Below, one piece after another: positions 8,846-17,426 of a stretch of 64,000 nucleotides of DNA; position 1 is the first letter of the stretch; each line of letters begins with the position of its first letter. Source of the stretch: PALSA-894 sp963828625 (GTDB lineage Bacteria; Pseudomonadota; Alphaproteobacteria; Rhizobiales; Xanthobacteraceae); the NCBI GenBank assembly GCA_963828625.1, contig CAWHEX010000004.1:62001-126000 (forward strand). Direction: 5' to 3'. Both the position numbers and the translations under genes were made by a program. Under the pieces are notes generated by a model. It made no database searches. It saw only the letters and a program-made list of their open reading frames with translations, and had not been told where the DNA came from.

Positions 8846-8872
8846 AACAAATGGGGTGACGCCTGGCCGGCG

Positions 8873-9274
8873 CTACTTCTCCCCGACGTATTTCGACGCG
8901 ATGTAGCTCGCGGATGCCGGATTATTGGCAGCGAGCTTGTCCATCGCGTCCTGTGCCTGCTTGAGCAGCGACGTCTTGTGGGTGTCCTTCAGTTTCTCGA
9001 TCTCCACCGCGATCTCGTGCAGCCGCGCGATCGGGTCTTCGTCGGGCTCGTCCGGTTTGCGGGGGAGGGACCTGTTTGCCAGTTTGAGGACCGCGTCGGT
9101 CAGGATGCCAAGCTGTTTGCCGTAGCTCGCGACATTCTCGATGACGTTCTTCTCGATGTTCGCGTCACCTTTGTAGTTCACCGTTACGCCGGAAAAGCTC
9201 CACGGCAGGATTTGCTGCGCCAGATTGTACGGCGCGAGATTTGGGAACGACCAACCGGGTGACTGTGTGCTCAT
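8873..9274 (-). CDS. Hypothetical protein
   Basis: A 133-residue soluble protein starting MSTQSPGW. The N-terminal third is aromatic and Pro-rich (WSFPNLAPYNLAQQ), the middle is amphipathic, and the C-terminal half is charged and helical (IAVEIEKLKDTHKTSLLKQA), with possible coiled coil. There is no signal peptide. A longer start (9334) adds His-rich sequence without support. I do not recognise the family. It is transcribed convergently with the thioesterase. Confidence 0.55.
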   Translation of the reverse strand: MSTQSPGWSFPNLAPYNLAQQILPWSFSGVTVNYKGDANIEKNVIENVASYGKQLGILTDAVLKLANRSLPRKPDEPDEDPIARLHEIAVEIEKLKDTHKTSLLKQAQDAMDKLAANNPASASYIASKYVGEK

Positions 9275-9408
9275 GGCGTGCTCCTTGCGCGAAGCCGGCC
9301 CATGATCATGAAGCGCGGCATGCGTGGGATGCAAGCGCAGGCTGCGTCATATCGCTGGCAAGGCAGGCGCGGCCCCGGCTAGAGTGCGCCCGCAACGGAG
9401 GAAGCGGG

Positions 9409-10230
9409 ATGCAATTCGTCGCGGCGCACGGCGCCAAGATCCCCATCGTGGGATTCGGCTCGATGCGGCTGAAGGAAGAGGCCGGCGCCAAGGCGATCGA
9501 ATCCGCGATCCGCCAGGGCTATCGCCATATCGACACCGCGGCCTTTTACGGCAACGAGCGCGAGGTGGGGCAGGCGATCCGCGCCTCGGGCGTGAAGCGC
9601 GAGGACATCTTCCTCACCACCAAGGTGCGCGACAACAATCTCAAGGCCGACGATTTCGCCCGCTCGGTCGAGAACAGTCTCAAGCTGCTCGACCTGCCGG
9701 CGGTCGATCTTCTGTTGATCCACTGGCCGAACGCACAAGTGCCGGCCGCGGAAAGCATCGGCGCGCTCAACAAGGCGAAGCGCGACGGCCTTACCAAGCA
9801 TATCGGCGTGTGCAACTACACGGTCGCGCTGCTCGAGGAGGCGCATGCGGTGACGAAAGAGCCGCTCGTCGCCAACCAGATCGAGGTGCACCCGTTTCTC
9901 GACCAGACCAAGGTGATCGAAGCCTCGCGCGGGTACGGCATGGCGATCACCGCCTATTGTCCGATTGCGCGCGGGCGCGTGCCGGGCAATCCGGTGCTGG
10001 AGCGTATCGGCGCGGCGCACGGCAAGACCGCGAGCCAGGTCTCGCTGCGCTGGCTGATCCAGCAGGGGATCATCGTCATTCCGGGCTCCGGCAAGCCGGA
10101 CCGGCAGGAGGAAAATCTCGACGTGCTCGACTTCTCGCTCGAGCCGGCCGAGATGAACGAAATCGCGACGCTGAAGCGGCCGGACGGACGCGTGGTCAAT
10201 CCGCCGCAAGCGCCGAAATGGGACGTGTAG
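9409..10230 (+). CDS. Aldo/keto reductase (copy 1)
   Basis: NADPH-dependent TIM-barrel reductase of 273 residues. It shows the AKR elements GFGSMRL, GYRHIDTAAFYGNE (catalytic Asp/Tyr), LLLIHWPN (catalytic His region), NQIEVHPF and the C-terminal cofactor segment VIPGSGKPDR. GGAGG at 9397-9401 supports the ATG at 9409. It is followed 14 bases later by a paralogue, so the pair is probably an operon. The substrate is unknown; 2,5-diketo-gluconate reductase-like enzymes are the nearest type. Confidence 0.9.
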   Translation: MQFVAAHGAKIPIVGFGSMRLKEEAGAKAIESAIRQGYRHIDTAAFYGNEREVGQAIRASGVKREDIFLTTKVRDNNLKADDFARSVENSLKLLDLPAVDLLLIHWPNAQVPAAESIGALNKAKRDGLTKHIGVCNYTVALLEEAHAVTKEPLVANQIEVHPFLDQTKVIEASRGYGMAITAYCPIARGRVPGNPVLERIGAAHGKTASQVSLRWLIQQGIIVIPGSGKPDRQEENLDVLDFSLEPAEMNEIATLKRPDGRVVNPPQAPKWDV

Positions 10231-10244
10231 AGAGGCAGAGGACA

Positions 10245-11063
10245 ATGCAAACGATTGAAGCAAACGGCGCGAAAATTCCGGTCGTCGGGCTCGGCACCTG
10301 GCAGCTCAACGATGCGGTCGGTTCGCGCATCACCGAGCAGGCGCTAAAACTCGGCTACCGGCACCTCGATTGCGCGTTGATCTACGGCAATGAGAAGGAA
10401 GTTGGCGAGGGGTTTCATGCCTCCGGCGTTAAGCGCGAGGACGTGTTCATCACCACAAAGGTGCCGCACACGGAACTCGCGCCGTTGAATCTTGAACGCG
10501 CCGTGAAGCAGAGCCTGTCGAACCTGCGCGTGTCCGACGTGAACCTGTTGCTCATCCACTGGCCGAACCCGCAGATTCCGCTCGCCGAGACGATGGGCGC
10601 GATGTGCAAGATGAAGCGCGAGGGCTACGCGCGCCACATCGGCATCTCGAACTTTACCGTGGCGCTGATCGAGGAGGCCGTGAAACTTTCCTCAGAGCCG
10701 ATCGTCACCAACCAGATCGAGTGGCACCCCTATCTCGACGAGGAAAAGGTGCGCGCCGCGTGCAAGAAGCACGGCATCGCGGTCACGGCCTATTGCCCGA
10801 TCGCGCGCGGACGCGCGGGCGGCGACGAGGTGCTGGGCCGGATCGGCAAGAAACACGGCAAGAGCGCGGGGCAGATCTCGCTGCGTTGGCTGGTGCAGAA
10901 GGGCGCGATCGTGATCCCGCGCACCTCGAAGGTCGAACGCCTGTCGGAGAACATGGCGATCTTCGACTTCGAACTGTCCGCCCAGGACATGGCGGAGGTC
11001 GATGCGCTGGCGAAGCCCGCCGGCCGGGTCGTGAGCGTCGGCTGGGCGCCGAAGTGGGATTGA
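10245..11063 (+). CDS. Aldo/keto reductase (copy 2)
   Basis: A 272-residue paralogue of the preceding reductase: VVGLGTWQL, GYRHLDCALIYGNE, LLLIHWPNPQ, NQIEWHPYLD and VIPRTSKVERL. In the first catalytic segment Thr/Ala of copy 1 is replaced by Cys-Ala, but Asp and Tyr remain. An AGAGG site precedes the ATG. Tandem duplication with later divergence is the simplest history. Substrates cannot be told apart from sequence. Confidence 0.9.
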   Translation: MQTIEANGAKIPVVGLGTWQLNDAVGSRITEQALKLGYRHLDCALIYGNEKEVGEGFHASGVKREDVFITTKVPHTELAPLNLERAVKQSLSNLRVSDVNLLLIHWPNPQIPLAETMGAMCKMKREGYARHIGISNFTVALIEEAVKLSSEPIVTNQIEWHPYLDEEKVRAACKKHGIAVTAYCPIARGRAGGDEVLGRIGKKHGKSAGQISLRWLVQKGAIVIPRTSKVERLSENMAIFDFELSAQDMAEVDALAKPAGRVVSVGWAPKWD

Positions 11064-11072
11064 GAGGAAGCG

Positions 11073-12119
11073 CTATTCGGCGGGCTGCATGACACCGCGG
11101 TTCTGGTCCGTCGAACGGCGGGCCGGCGATTTCTTGCGCTGCGCTTCGCCGCGTACGTTCCACAGCACGCCGCCGACGATGAGCGCCGCCCCGGCGAACA
11201 CTATTGCGTCGAGCTGTTCGCCGTAGAACGCCCAGCCGACCAGCGCGATCAGCGGCACGCGCAGGAAATCCATCGGAATGACCACGATCGCGTCGCCGAA
11301 ACGGAAGGCGTTGGTCAGGCAATAGTGGGTCGTCAGGCCCGCGACCGCGATGCCGATCACCGGAAGAACCGTCGCGCTGTCGAGCTTGAGGAAGGATGAC
11401 AGATCGCTTCCCGCGAGATTCATCGGAAGCTGCATCAGGTTCATCCAGAGCATGATGGAGAAAGTTGCTTCCGTGCTGATCAGCTTCTTGGTTGCGATCG
11501 CGGCGGTTGCGAACAGGAAGGCGCCCGCGATCATGATCAGCATGGCGGGTTGAAAGCCGGCGAGGCCGGGCCGCAGGATCACCAGAACACCGACGAAGCA
11601 GACCACGAGAGCGATCGCGCGATGCGTCGTCAGCCGTTCGCCGAGGAACAAGATCGCGAGTATCGCGACGAACGCCGGAATGGTGAACTCAAGCGCGAAC
11701 ACCGTCGCGAACGGCAGCATCGCCACCGCGAGCGTCCAGCAGATCTGCGAGCCGAAATGCACGACGTTGCGGAAAAACTGCAGCCCCATGCGATTCGCCC
11801 GCACACTGCGGCGCAGGTCGGGGCGCAGTGCCGCCATCATGAGCAGGAGCGCGAGTCCACCGGCGCTGCGGATGGTCATCGTCTCGAAGGCGTTCAGCGT
11901 GCTGGAGAGTGTGCGTACCGACACCGCCGCGACGATGAACGCGACGAGCGTGCCGCTCATCCAGAAGACGAGCCAGCCAAGCCTGGCCGAGGGATGCCCG
12001 GCATCAGCCGGATTGGTGACGTCCTGCTCCGCCACGACCGGCGCGACCGGCTGGAGCGCGTTGACGCCGGGGACCGTAATGGCGTCGGTGTCCGACTGCC
12101 GCCGTCGATCCTGAACCAT
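11073..12119 (-). CDS. EamA (DMT superfamily) permease
   Basis: A ten-helix drug/metabolite-type exporter of about 348 residues with two EamA halves (VRTLSSTLNAFETM in the first, GEQLDAIVFAGAALIVGG in the second) and a charged C-terminal tail. I prefer the ATG at 12119 because GAGAAG lies seven bases upstream; the open frame reaches back to 12188, only 26 bases from the stop of the upstream unknown-function gene. It is the last gene of a minus-strand set: repeat peptide, DUF6065-like, permease. Export of a product made by the set is an attractive inference, not shown. Confidence 0.85.
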   Translation of the reverse strand: MVQDRRRQSDTDAITVPGVNALQPVAPVVAEQDVTNPADAGHPSARLGWLVFWMSGTLVAFIVAAVSVRTLSSTLNAFETMTIRSAGGLALLLMMAALRPDLRRSVRANRMGLQFFRNVVHFGSQICWTLAVAMLPFATVFALEFTIPAFVAILAILFLGERLTTHRAIALVVCFVGVLVILRPGLAGFQPAMLIMIAGAFLFATAAIATKKLISTEATFSIMLWMNLMQLPMNLAGSDLSSFLKLDSATVLPVIGIAVAGLTTHYCLTNAFRFGDAIVVIPMDFLRVPLIALVGWAFYGEQLDAIVFAGAALIVGGVLWNVRGEAQRKKSPARRSTDQNRGVMQPAE

Positions 12120-12214
12120 TTTCAGACTTCTCAAGGGCCCCTCAACTGAACGTTGAACGAAAGCGCTCGTCAATAGCCATTGGTGCATAACTTTTGGTCG
12201 CCGCGATGCGCGGC

Positions 12215-12985
12215 CTAGCCGGGCGTCTCCTCCTCCTGTCGGCGCTTGCGGGTCTGGACGGCATACTCGCCCCGCTGGCGATGCGGCTCCGACATCGGCT
12301 TGGAAACGGTCCGGTGGAAATCGGCCCAGTCGGAGGGCTGAAGGTCTTCGATGCCTTCCACCACGTCGAAGTTGTCGAGCTTGTCCCCGAACAGGCTTCG
12401 ATGCACGGGCTGCACCTGAAGGAATGGATAATTGGCGTCGAACGAGATCGGCACGTTCGGCCGGGTGAGTTTCAGGTTGACGAACAGCGGGCCGAACCAG
12501 CGGTCGGTCTCGACGATGCCTTCGTAGCTCTCATAGCCCTGGCTGTGCGTGAGGTTGGCGGGTGGCCGCACCAGCAGTCCCCATCCGGGCGCGGTGCGCG
12601 CCACGAAGCCGCTCCACAGCATCAGCCCGGCGGGGTCCTTGAACGATCCGAGGAAGGGCGGCGAATAGCCTTGCACCTCGGGCGGCGCCACGCTGTCGAA
12701 ATGCTGCGCGAAATTCGGAAACTGCGCCGCTTCGAGCGAATACCAATTGTCGTTGTTCTCGTAATTCCACACGACGTCGTTCGCGCCGTCCCACATCAGC
12801 TTGAAGCTCATCGGCGGAAAAACGTACCAGCCAAGCGAGGAGGCGGTGCGCATCGCCTCGCAGTAGCGGAACGCGCGCGTCGGCATCGAGCCGGCAGCGG
12901 AGCGATCGGCACGCATCGGCGCGCGGGCGCCGGGAAGGAAGCGATAGAACTTGACCAGCGGGATATCGGCGGAAGGTTCGTCCAT
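12215..12985 (-). CDS. Unknown-function protein, DUF6065-like
   Basis: A 256-residue soluble protein, rich in aromatic residues (many Trp, Phe, Tyr), with the block TRAFRYCEAMRTASSLGWYVF followed by a WNYENND-like segment and ending in a charged tail. I believe this is the DUF6065 family, from memory and without a search. No HxD iron motif, Walker motif or signal peptide is seen. It lies between a tandem-repeat peptide gene upstream (118 bases, with two hairpins) and an EamA permease downstream, all on the minus strand. A role in processing or binding the repeat peptide is possible but untested. Confidence 0.7.
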   Translation of the reverse strand: MDEPSADIPLVKFYRFLPGARAPMRADRSAAGSMPTRAFRYCEAMRTASSLGWYVFPPMSFKLMWDGANDVVWNYENNDNWYSLEAAQFPNFAQHFDSVAPPEVQGYSPPFLGSFKDPAGLMLWSGFVARTAPGWGLLVRPPANLTHSQGYESYEGIVETDRWFGPLFVNLKLTRPNVPISFDANYPFLQVQPVHRSLFGDKLDNFDVVEGIEDLQPSDWADFHRTVSKPMSEPHRQRGEYAVQTRKRRQEEETPG

Positions 12986-13022
12986 TTACGTTCCACGTCG
13001 AGAGCAATCTTAAAAATGCATC

Positions 13023-13087
13023 CGTGCCGGGACGCGACCGTCGCGGCACGAGCGACGTATCAGGATGGAAGTGCCCATCCTGATACG
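13023..13087 (-). promoter_or_regulatory. Two intercistronic hairpins
   Basis: Between the repeat-peptide stop and the DUF6065-like start are two inverted repeats: CGTGCCG/CGGCACG (13023-13029 with 13044-13050) and a perfect 13-base stem CGTATCAGGATGG/CCATCCTGATACG (13056-13068 with 13075-13087, six-base loop). Neither is followed by a T-run on the minus strand, so they look less like full terminators than like mRNA-stabilising or processing structures that would set the ratio of peptide to downstream protein. Confidence 0.6.
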
Positions 13088-13103
13088 GTCGTGGAGGCCC
13101 GCC

Positions 13104-13493
13104 TTAGACGGTGGGCGCCATGCTGCCGAGGCGGACCTTGCCGCTGTCGGCGGTCTGTGCCGGTGTGGTGCGGACCGCCGGGAAACTCGGGCTCATGCTT
13201 CCCATCTGCACTTTGCCACCGTCGCTCGTCTGCGGCGCCGCCGTGCGCACGGTCGGGAAGCTCGGGCTCATTGAGCCCATGCGCACCTTACTGGTGTCGC
13301 TCGTCTGCGCCGGAGCCGTGCGGACGGCCGGAAAGGTCGGGCTCATGCTTCCCATCTGCATCTTGCCGCTGTCGGCCGTCTGCGCCGGGGCAGTGCGCAC
13401 GGTCGGAAAACCCGGGCTCATGGAGCCCATGCGCACCTTGCCGGTGTCACGGGTCGCAGCCGGAGCCAGCGTAACTTGGAATGAAGCGGTCAT
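13104..13493 (-). CDS. Tandem-repeat peptide, candidate multi-core precursor
   Basis: A 129-residue protein: a 14-residue leader, four complete 25-residue repeats and a final 15-residue partial copy. Each unit follows D-x-x-K-(V/M)-(R/Q)-(M/L)-G-S-M-(S/A)-P, and complete units continue x-F-P-(T/A)-V-R-T. Units alternate between an R/T form and a Q/A form, so the real period is 50 residues. There is no cysteine, membrane helix or signal peptide. The start is well supported: GGAGG (13501-13505, minus strand) lies seven bases before the ATG. The opposite strand is also open only because the repeat length is a multiple of three. The family is not recognised. Confidence 0.75.
   Translation of the reverse strand: MTASFQVTLAPAATRDTGKVRMGSMSPGFPTVRTAPAQTADSGKMQMGSMSPTFPAVRTAPAQTSDTSKVRMGSMSPSFPTVRTAAPQTSDGGKVQMGSMSPSFPAVRTTPAQTADSGKVRLGSMAPTV
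13107..13451 (-). repeat. 75-base direct repeats, 4.6 copies in two alternating types
   Basis: Coding repeats inside the peptide gene. Units lie at 13377-13451, 13302-13376, 13227-13301, 13152-13226 and 13107-13151 (partial), in translation order. The first and third units share GAGCCCATGCGCACC and the second and fourth share CTTCCCATCTGCA at the matching place (plus strand), so a 150-base dimer was amplified. Differences elsewhere are mostly synonymous or conservative, which points to selection on the peptide. Confidence 0.85.
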
Positions 13494-13778
13494 AGGGAAT
13501 CCTCCAGTGGTTGAATCGCGCCCGCGTGGCGTCGACAGGATGGACCGTATGCGTGAGTCGGTTGGGGACCCGTCAAACGAGCGTTTAACTATTGTGAAAA
13601 ATATTTCTTATTTTGCGTAACGACTGTGATTCCGGCGTGAAAAACCCCTTCCGGCCGGGGAGGAATTTACGGTAAGGTTGTAGCCGTTAAGAACGCAGGC
13701 ACTGAGTGTAATTCGGTTGTGCCGGGCAGTTGCAGCAACATTGGCGAGCCGGCAGTCCTTCAAAAGTGGTCGCGTACG
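13494..13778. promoter_or_regulatory. Divergent promoter region, repeat peptide / BTAD regulator
   Basis: This 285-base gap separates the divergent starts of the repeat peptide (minus) and the large regulator (plus). It holds an unusually AT-rich stretch for this genome at about 13585-13618 and a small inverted repeat AAACG-AG-CGTTT at 13575-13586. A G/C hairpin, CCCC-TTCCGGCC-GGGG, follows at about 13646-13661. No consensus promoter can be assigned with certainty. The arrangement is that of a regulator controlling its neighbour. Confidence 0.5.
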
Positions 13779-15873
13779 ATGCAAAAGCAGATTTCTGAAG
13801 CGGAGCTGAAAAACGTCGTCGCACTCGACGCGGGCCGGCTTCCCGAGCTTCGCGACCGGCCGGTTACCCGCCCCATCGTTCGCATCCATCTGCTCGGCTC
13901 GCTGCGCGCCACGACCTATGTCGGCGCCAACGTGCTGCCGCGCGGCCGCAAGGCGCGCGCCATTCTCGGTTGCCTGTGCCTCGCGGCGGGAGTGCGCGTG
14001 CCGCGTAGCCGGCTCGCCGCGATGTTGTGGGACCGCGTCCCGGATTTTCAGGGTCGCGCGAGTTTCCGCCAGGCGTTCCGCGAACTGATGGTCGCACTCG
14101 GTCCGCTTGCCGATGAACTCATTTCGTCGGATCGCGAGACTGTTCGTCTCAACACCGACCTGTGCTGGATCGACGCGCTGGCCGTGCTCGGCCCGTCCCC
14201 GGAGAATGTGGACCGCAGCGAACTTGCCAGCCTGTGCAGCGGCGAACTGCTCGAAGGGCTCGACAATCTCAGCGTTTCGTTCGACCAGTGGCTGATCGGC
14301 GAGCGGTCGCGCTTCACCGAGATGCTGCGCTCGCTGCTCGAAGCCGACCTCAAGCAGGCGCACCGCAGCAATCCCGACGCTGACGAACGCGCCGACATCG
14401 CGCGCCGGCTGATTCGTTTCGATCCGACGCACGAAGGAGCCGCGCGCATTCTGATGCGGGCGCTGGCCGATAAGGGCGAGCGCGCGCTGGCGCTACGCGA
14501 ATACGCGCGGCTGCGCGAGCAGCTCAAGCGCTCGCTCGACGTCGAGCCATCGCGCGAGACCCACGCACTGTATGAAGTCATCGCAATGGTCGGTCGTGAG
14601 GATCGCGGCGAGCGGGAACGTCAGCCAGCCGAGGATGCAGCCGTGCGTCAGAAGCGGCAAAAGGCTCCTGTGCCGGCGCCCGTTCGCACTCGTCTGCGGG
14701 TCGGCGTGCTGCCGTTTCACGCGACGCGCGCTAATGAGGACGACGGTCTCGCGCTCTCGCTCAGCCAGGAGATCGCCGCCGCGCTCGCGCGCTTCCGCTG
14801 GTTCGACGTGATCGCGCCCGTGACGCTGATGCGCGGCGAGACCGCGACGGTGGCAAACGACGATCCGCTGCGCTCCAGCGACCTCGACTACGTGGTCGAC
14901 GGCGCGCTCACGCTCAGCGGCAAGCGCTACCAGATCAGTGTGCGGCTGCTCGATCTCACGCGCTACGCCTCGCCGGTGTGGAGCGACCGTTTCGAATTAG
15001 GCACCGACGAATTGCACAAGGTCGACGAGATGGTGACGGCGAAGATTGTCGGCCGTATCGACCCGGTCATCCTGTTCATCGAGGGCCAGCCGAAGCGCCG
15101 CGACAACCACGGGGCAACCGGTCTCCTGCTACGCGCGATCCCGATGGTCTACAACATGGAACGCAGCACGTTCCAAGAAGCCGGGCGGCTGATCAAGCGC
15201 GCGCTCGAGATCGACCCGAACGACGCGATGGCGCTCGCCTGGGCGGCCTACTGGGAGATGTGGCACGTCGGTCAGGGCTGGACCAGCGATCCGGTCACGA
15301 CGCTTGCCGTCGCGGAGGGTTATTGCCTGCGCGCGATGAAAATCGATCCCGATAATGCCGAGGCGCTCGGCATCTATGCGCATACGCTCGCGTGGAAGAA
15401 AGAGTTCGATCCGGCGCTCTACTACTTCGACCGCTCGCTGCGGCTTAACCCGAATCTCGCCTATGTGTGGGCGCTCAACGCATTGACCCATTGCTACATC
15501 GGCGACTGGAAGATGGCGCTCAAGCGGCTCGGACGCTACCGCGAACTCGCGCCGTTCGATCCGCACTACGGCTTCTTCGAGACCGTTTATCCGATCGCCC
15601 GCATGATCGAGGGCGACTACGAGCAGGTGGTCAGCGTCGGCCGCCGCGTGATCAAGGCAAATCCGGATTTCACTGCCGCGCTACAAGCCGGTGATCGCTG
15701 CGCTGGGCCTGCTCGGCAGGATCGAGGAGGCAAGGCCGCATCTCAAGCAGCTACGCGAGCTTGAGCCTAACTTCACCATCGCCCATTTCCGCGAAGTCTA
15801 TCCGCTGCGTAACGATAACGATCGCGATCGCTACTGCGAAGGCTTGCGGCTCGCTGGTGTGCCCGAGCGCTGA
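13779..15873 (+). CDS. BTAD-domain transcriptional regulator with TolB-like domain and TPRs (one frameshift)
   Basis: About 697 residues. An OmpR-like winged helix (about 33-120, IHLLGSLRA to RLNTDLCWID) is followed by a bacterial transcriptional activator domain (about 125-285, ending EYARLREQLKRSLDVEPS). Next come a Pro/Arg linker, a TolB-N/adenylate-cyclase-associated domain (about 316-430, RLRVGVLPFHA) and a TPR region (about 450-690). A one-base indel near 15682-15690 breaks the last TPRs; the protein continues as VIAALGLLGRIEEA to the stop at 15873. ATG 13779 is chosen at MQKQIS. Divergent from the repeat-peptide operon, it is the obvious candidate regulator. Confidence 0.8.
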
Positions 15874-15923
15874 ATGCGCTAGGCTGCGGCGATACAAGAT
15901 CGCAAACACCTTCGGAGACTGCT

Positions 15924-16628
15924 TTGAGCCTTTCGCCCAAACTCGTCGCTACGCTTGAGAAAGTCACCACCGCCACCATCACGACGATGCTGCTCAAGAA
16001 GGGCATTCGGCATTGCTGGATGAAGGGCGCGATGCCGTTCGCGCATGCCGAGGGCAAGCGCATCGTCGGGCCGGCGTTCACGCTGCGCTTCGTGCCGGTG
16101 CGCGAGGACCTCGCAACGCCCGCAAGCTGGGCAAAGCCGATCTCGACGCGCGGCGCGATCGAGGCGATGCCCGAGGGCTGCATCGCGGTCGCGGACGCGA
16201 TGGGCGTCACCACCGCGGGCATCTTCGGCGACATCCTGTGCATGCGCATGGTCCGGCGCGGCGTGAAGGCGCTCGTCACCGACGGCGTGGTGCGCGACAA
16301 GACGGGCGTCGTCGCGACCGGCCTGCCGGTGTGGTGCCAGGGCACGGCCGCGCCCGCTTCGGTGAACGGGCTGACGTTCGTCGGCTGGCAGGAGCCGATC
16401 GCGTGCGGTGGCGTCGCGGTATTTCCCGACGACGTGATCGTGGTCGACGACGACGGCGCGGTGCTGATCCCGAAGGATCTCGTCGATTTCATCGCCGAGG
16501 AGGGCGAGGAGCACGAGCGCTACGAGAGTTGGGTGGTGAGCGAGGTCGAGCGCGGCGTGCCGCTGCCGGGCCTCTATCCGCCGAACGACGAAGCCAAGGC
16601 GCGCTACGAGGCGTGGAAGAAGAAGTAG
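15924..16628 (+). CDS. RraA-like / 4-hydroxy-4-methyl-2-oxoglutarate aldolase family protein
   Basis: A 234-residue protein of the RraA/HMG aldolase superfamily: ATITTMLLKKG, GPAFTLRFVP, GDILCMRMVRRGVKALVTDG (nucleus of the active site with Arg and Asp) and DDDGAVLIPKD near the end. Members are either RNase E regulators or pyruvate aldolases. Without RNase E context the aldolase or other metabolic role is likelier, but it is not proven. It starts with TTG after CGGAG. The next gene begins at the base after its stop. Confidence 0.85.
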   Translation: MSLSPKLVATLEKVTTATITTMLLKKGIRHCWMKGAMPFAHAEGKRIVGPAFTLRFVPVREDLATPASWAKPISTRGAIEAMPEGCIAVADAMGVTTAGIFGDILCMRMVRRGVKALVTDGVVRDKTGVVATGLPVWCQGTAAPASVNGLTFVGWQEPIACGGVAVFPDDVIVVDDDGAVLIPKDLVDFIAEEGEEHERYESWVVSEVERGVPLPGLYPPNDEAKARYEAWKKK

Positions 16629-17426
16629 ATGTTCTTCGTCCTCGCGAAAATTCTCGGTTTTTTCGCGCTCCCGTCCAACATCCTGATCACGCTCGGCGCC
16701 ATCGGCCTTGTGCTGATGGTGACGCGCTTCGCGCGGGCAGGGCGCAGGCTCGCGGTGGCCGCGCTGATCCTGATCGGCATCGCGGGACTCTCGCCATTCG
16801 GTAACGCGCTCGTCCTGCCGCTCGAACAGCGCTTTCCGCCGTGGGATGCCGCACGCGGCGTGCCCGACGGCATCATCTGCCTCGGCGGCGCACTCGATAC
16901 GGTCATCTCGGAGGTCCGCGGCGAGGTCGCGCTCAACGAGGCGGCCGAGCGCATGACCGCGATTGCCGAGCTTGCGCGGCGCTATCCCAATGCGCGCGTC
17001 GTGTTCACCGGCGGTTCGGGCCGGCTCGTTTATGGCGGAACGACATCCGAAGCGGAGCTGGCGGCGCGGCTGTTCGAGAGCTTCGGCATCGCGAAGGCGC
17101 GCGTCATGCTGGAGAACAAGTCGCGCGACACCGACGAGAACGCGCGCTTCACCAAGGAGCTTGTGCAGCCGAAGCCCGGCGAGCGCTGGCTGCTGGTCAC
17201 GTCGGCGCATCACATGCCGCGCTCGGTCGGCGTATTCCGCGCGGCGGGATTTCCCGTCGAGGCTTTTCCGGTCGACTACCGCACACGCGGCGCGGTCGAC
17301 CTGCTGCGCCCGTTCTCCAACGTGGGTGACGGCCTGCGCCGCACCGACACTGCCGCGCGTGAATGGGTGGGCCTTTTCGTCTATCGGCTCACCGGGCGCA
17401 GCGCCGAACTGTTTCCCGCGCCCTAA
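16629..17426 (+). CDS. YdcF/ElyC-like DUF218 membrane protein
   Basis: 265 residues. Two N-terminal hydrophobic helices (about 5-32 and 38-60) are followed by a DUF218 domain: ICLGGALDT, a conserved Glu-rich helix, VFTGGSGRL, NTDENARFT-like ENKSRDTDENA and TSAHHMPRSVGVF. Members act near the inner membrane; the ElyC branch is linked to envelope precursor metabolism. Directly abutting the RraA-like gene, it is likely cotranscribed. Confidence 0.85.
   Translation: MFFVLAKILGFFALPSNILITLGAIGLVLMVTRFARAGRRLAVAALILIGIAGLSPFGNALVLPLEQRFPPWDAARGVPDGIICLGGALDTVISEVRGEVALNEAAERMTAIAELARRYPNARVVFTGGSGRLVYGGTTSEAELAARLFESFGIAKARVMLENKSRDTDENARFTKELVQPKPGERWLLVTSAHHMPRSVGVFRAAGFPVEAFPVDYRTRGAVDLLRPFSNVGDGLRRTDTAAREWVGLFVYRLTGRSAELFPAP

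Noticed and set aside
9324..11063. A 579-residue fused reading frame over both aldo/keto reductases
   Set aside because: Only the part from 10245 is reductase copy 2; the upstream half is Arg-rich out-of-frame sequence of copy 1, which has its own start at 9409.
13107..13451. Possible CRISPR array or satellite DNA
   Set aside because: The 75-base units are contiguous with no unique spacers, keep the reading frame and conserve the peptide. No cas genes are present.
13111..13620. Plus-strand open frame of 169 residues across the 75-base repeats
   Set aside because: The repeat length is a multiple of three, so the opposite strand stays open. The minus-strand frame has a GGAGG site seven bases before its ATG; the plus frame has no comparable site.
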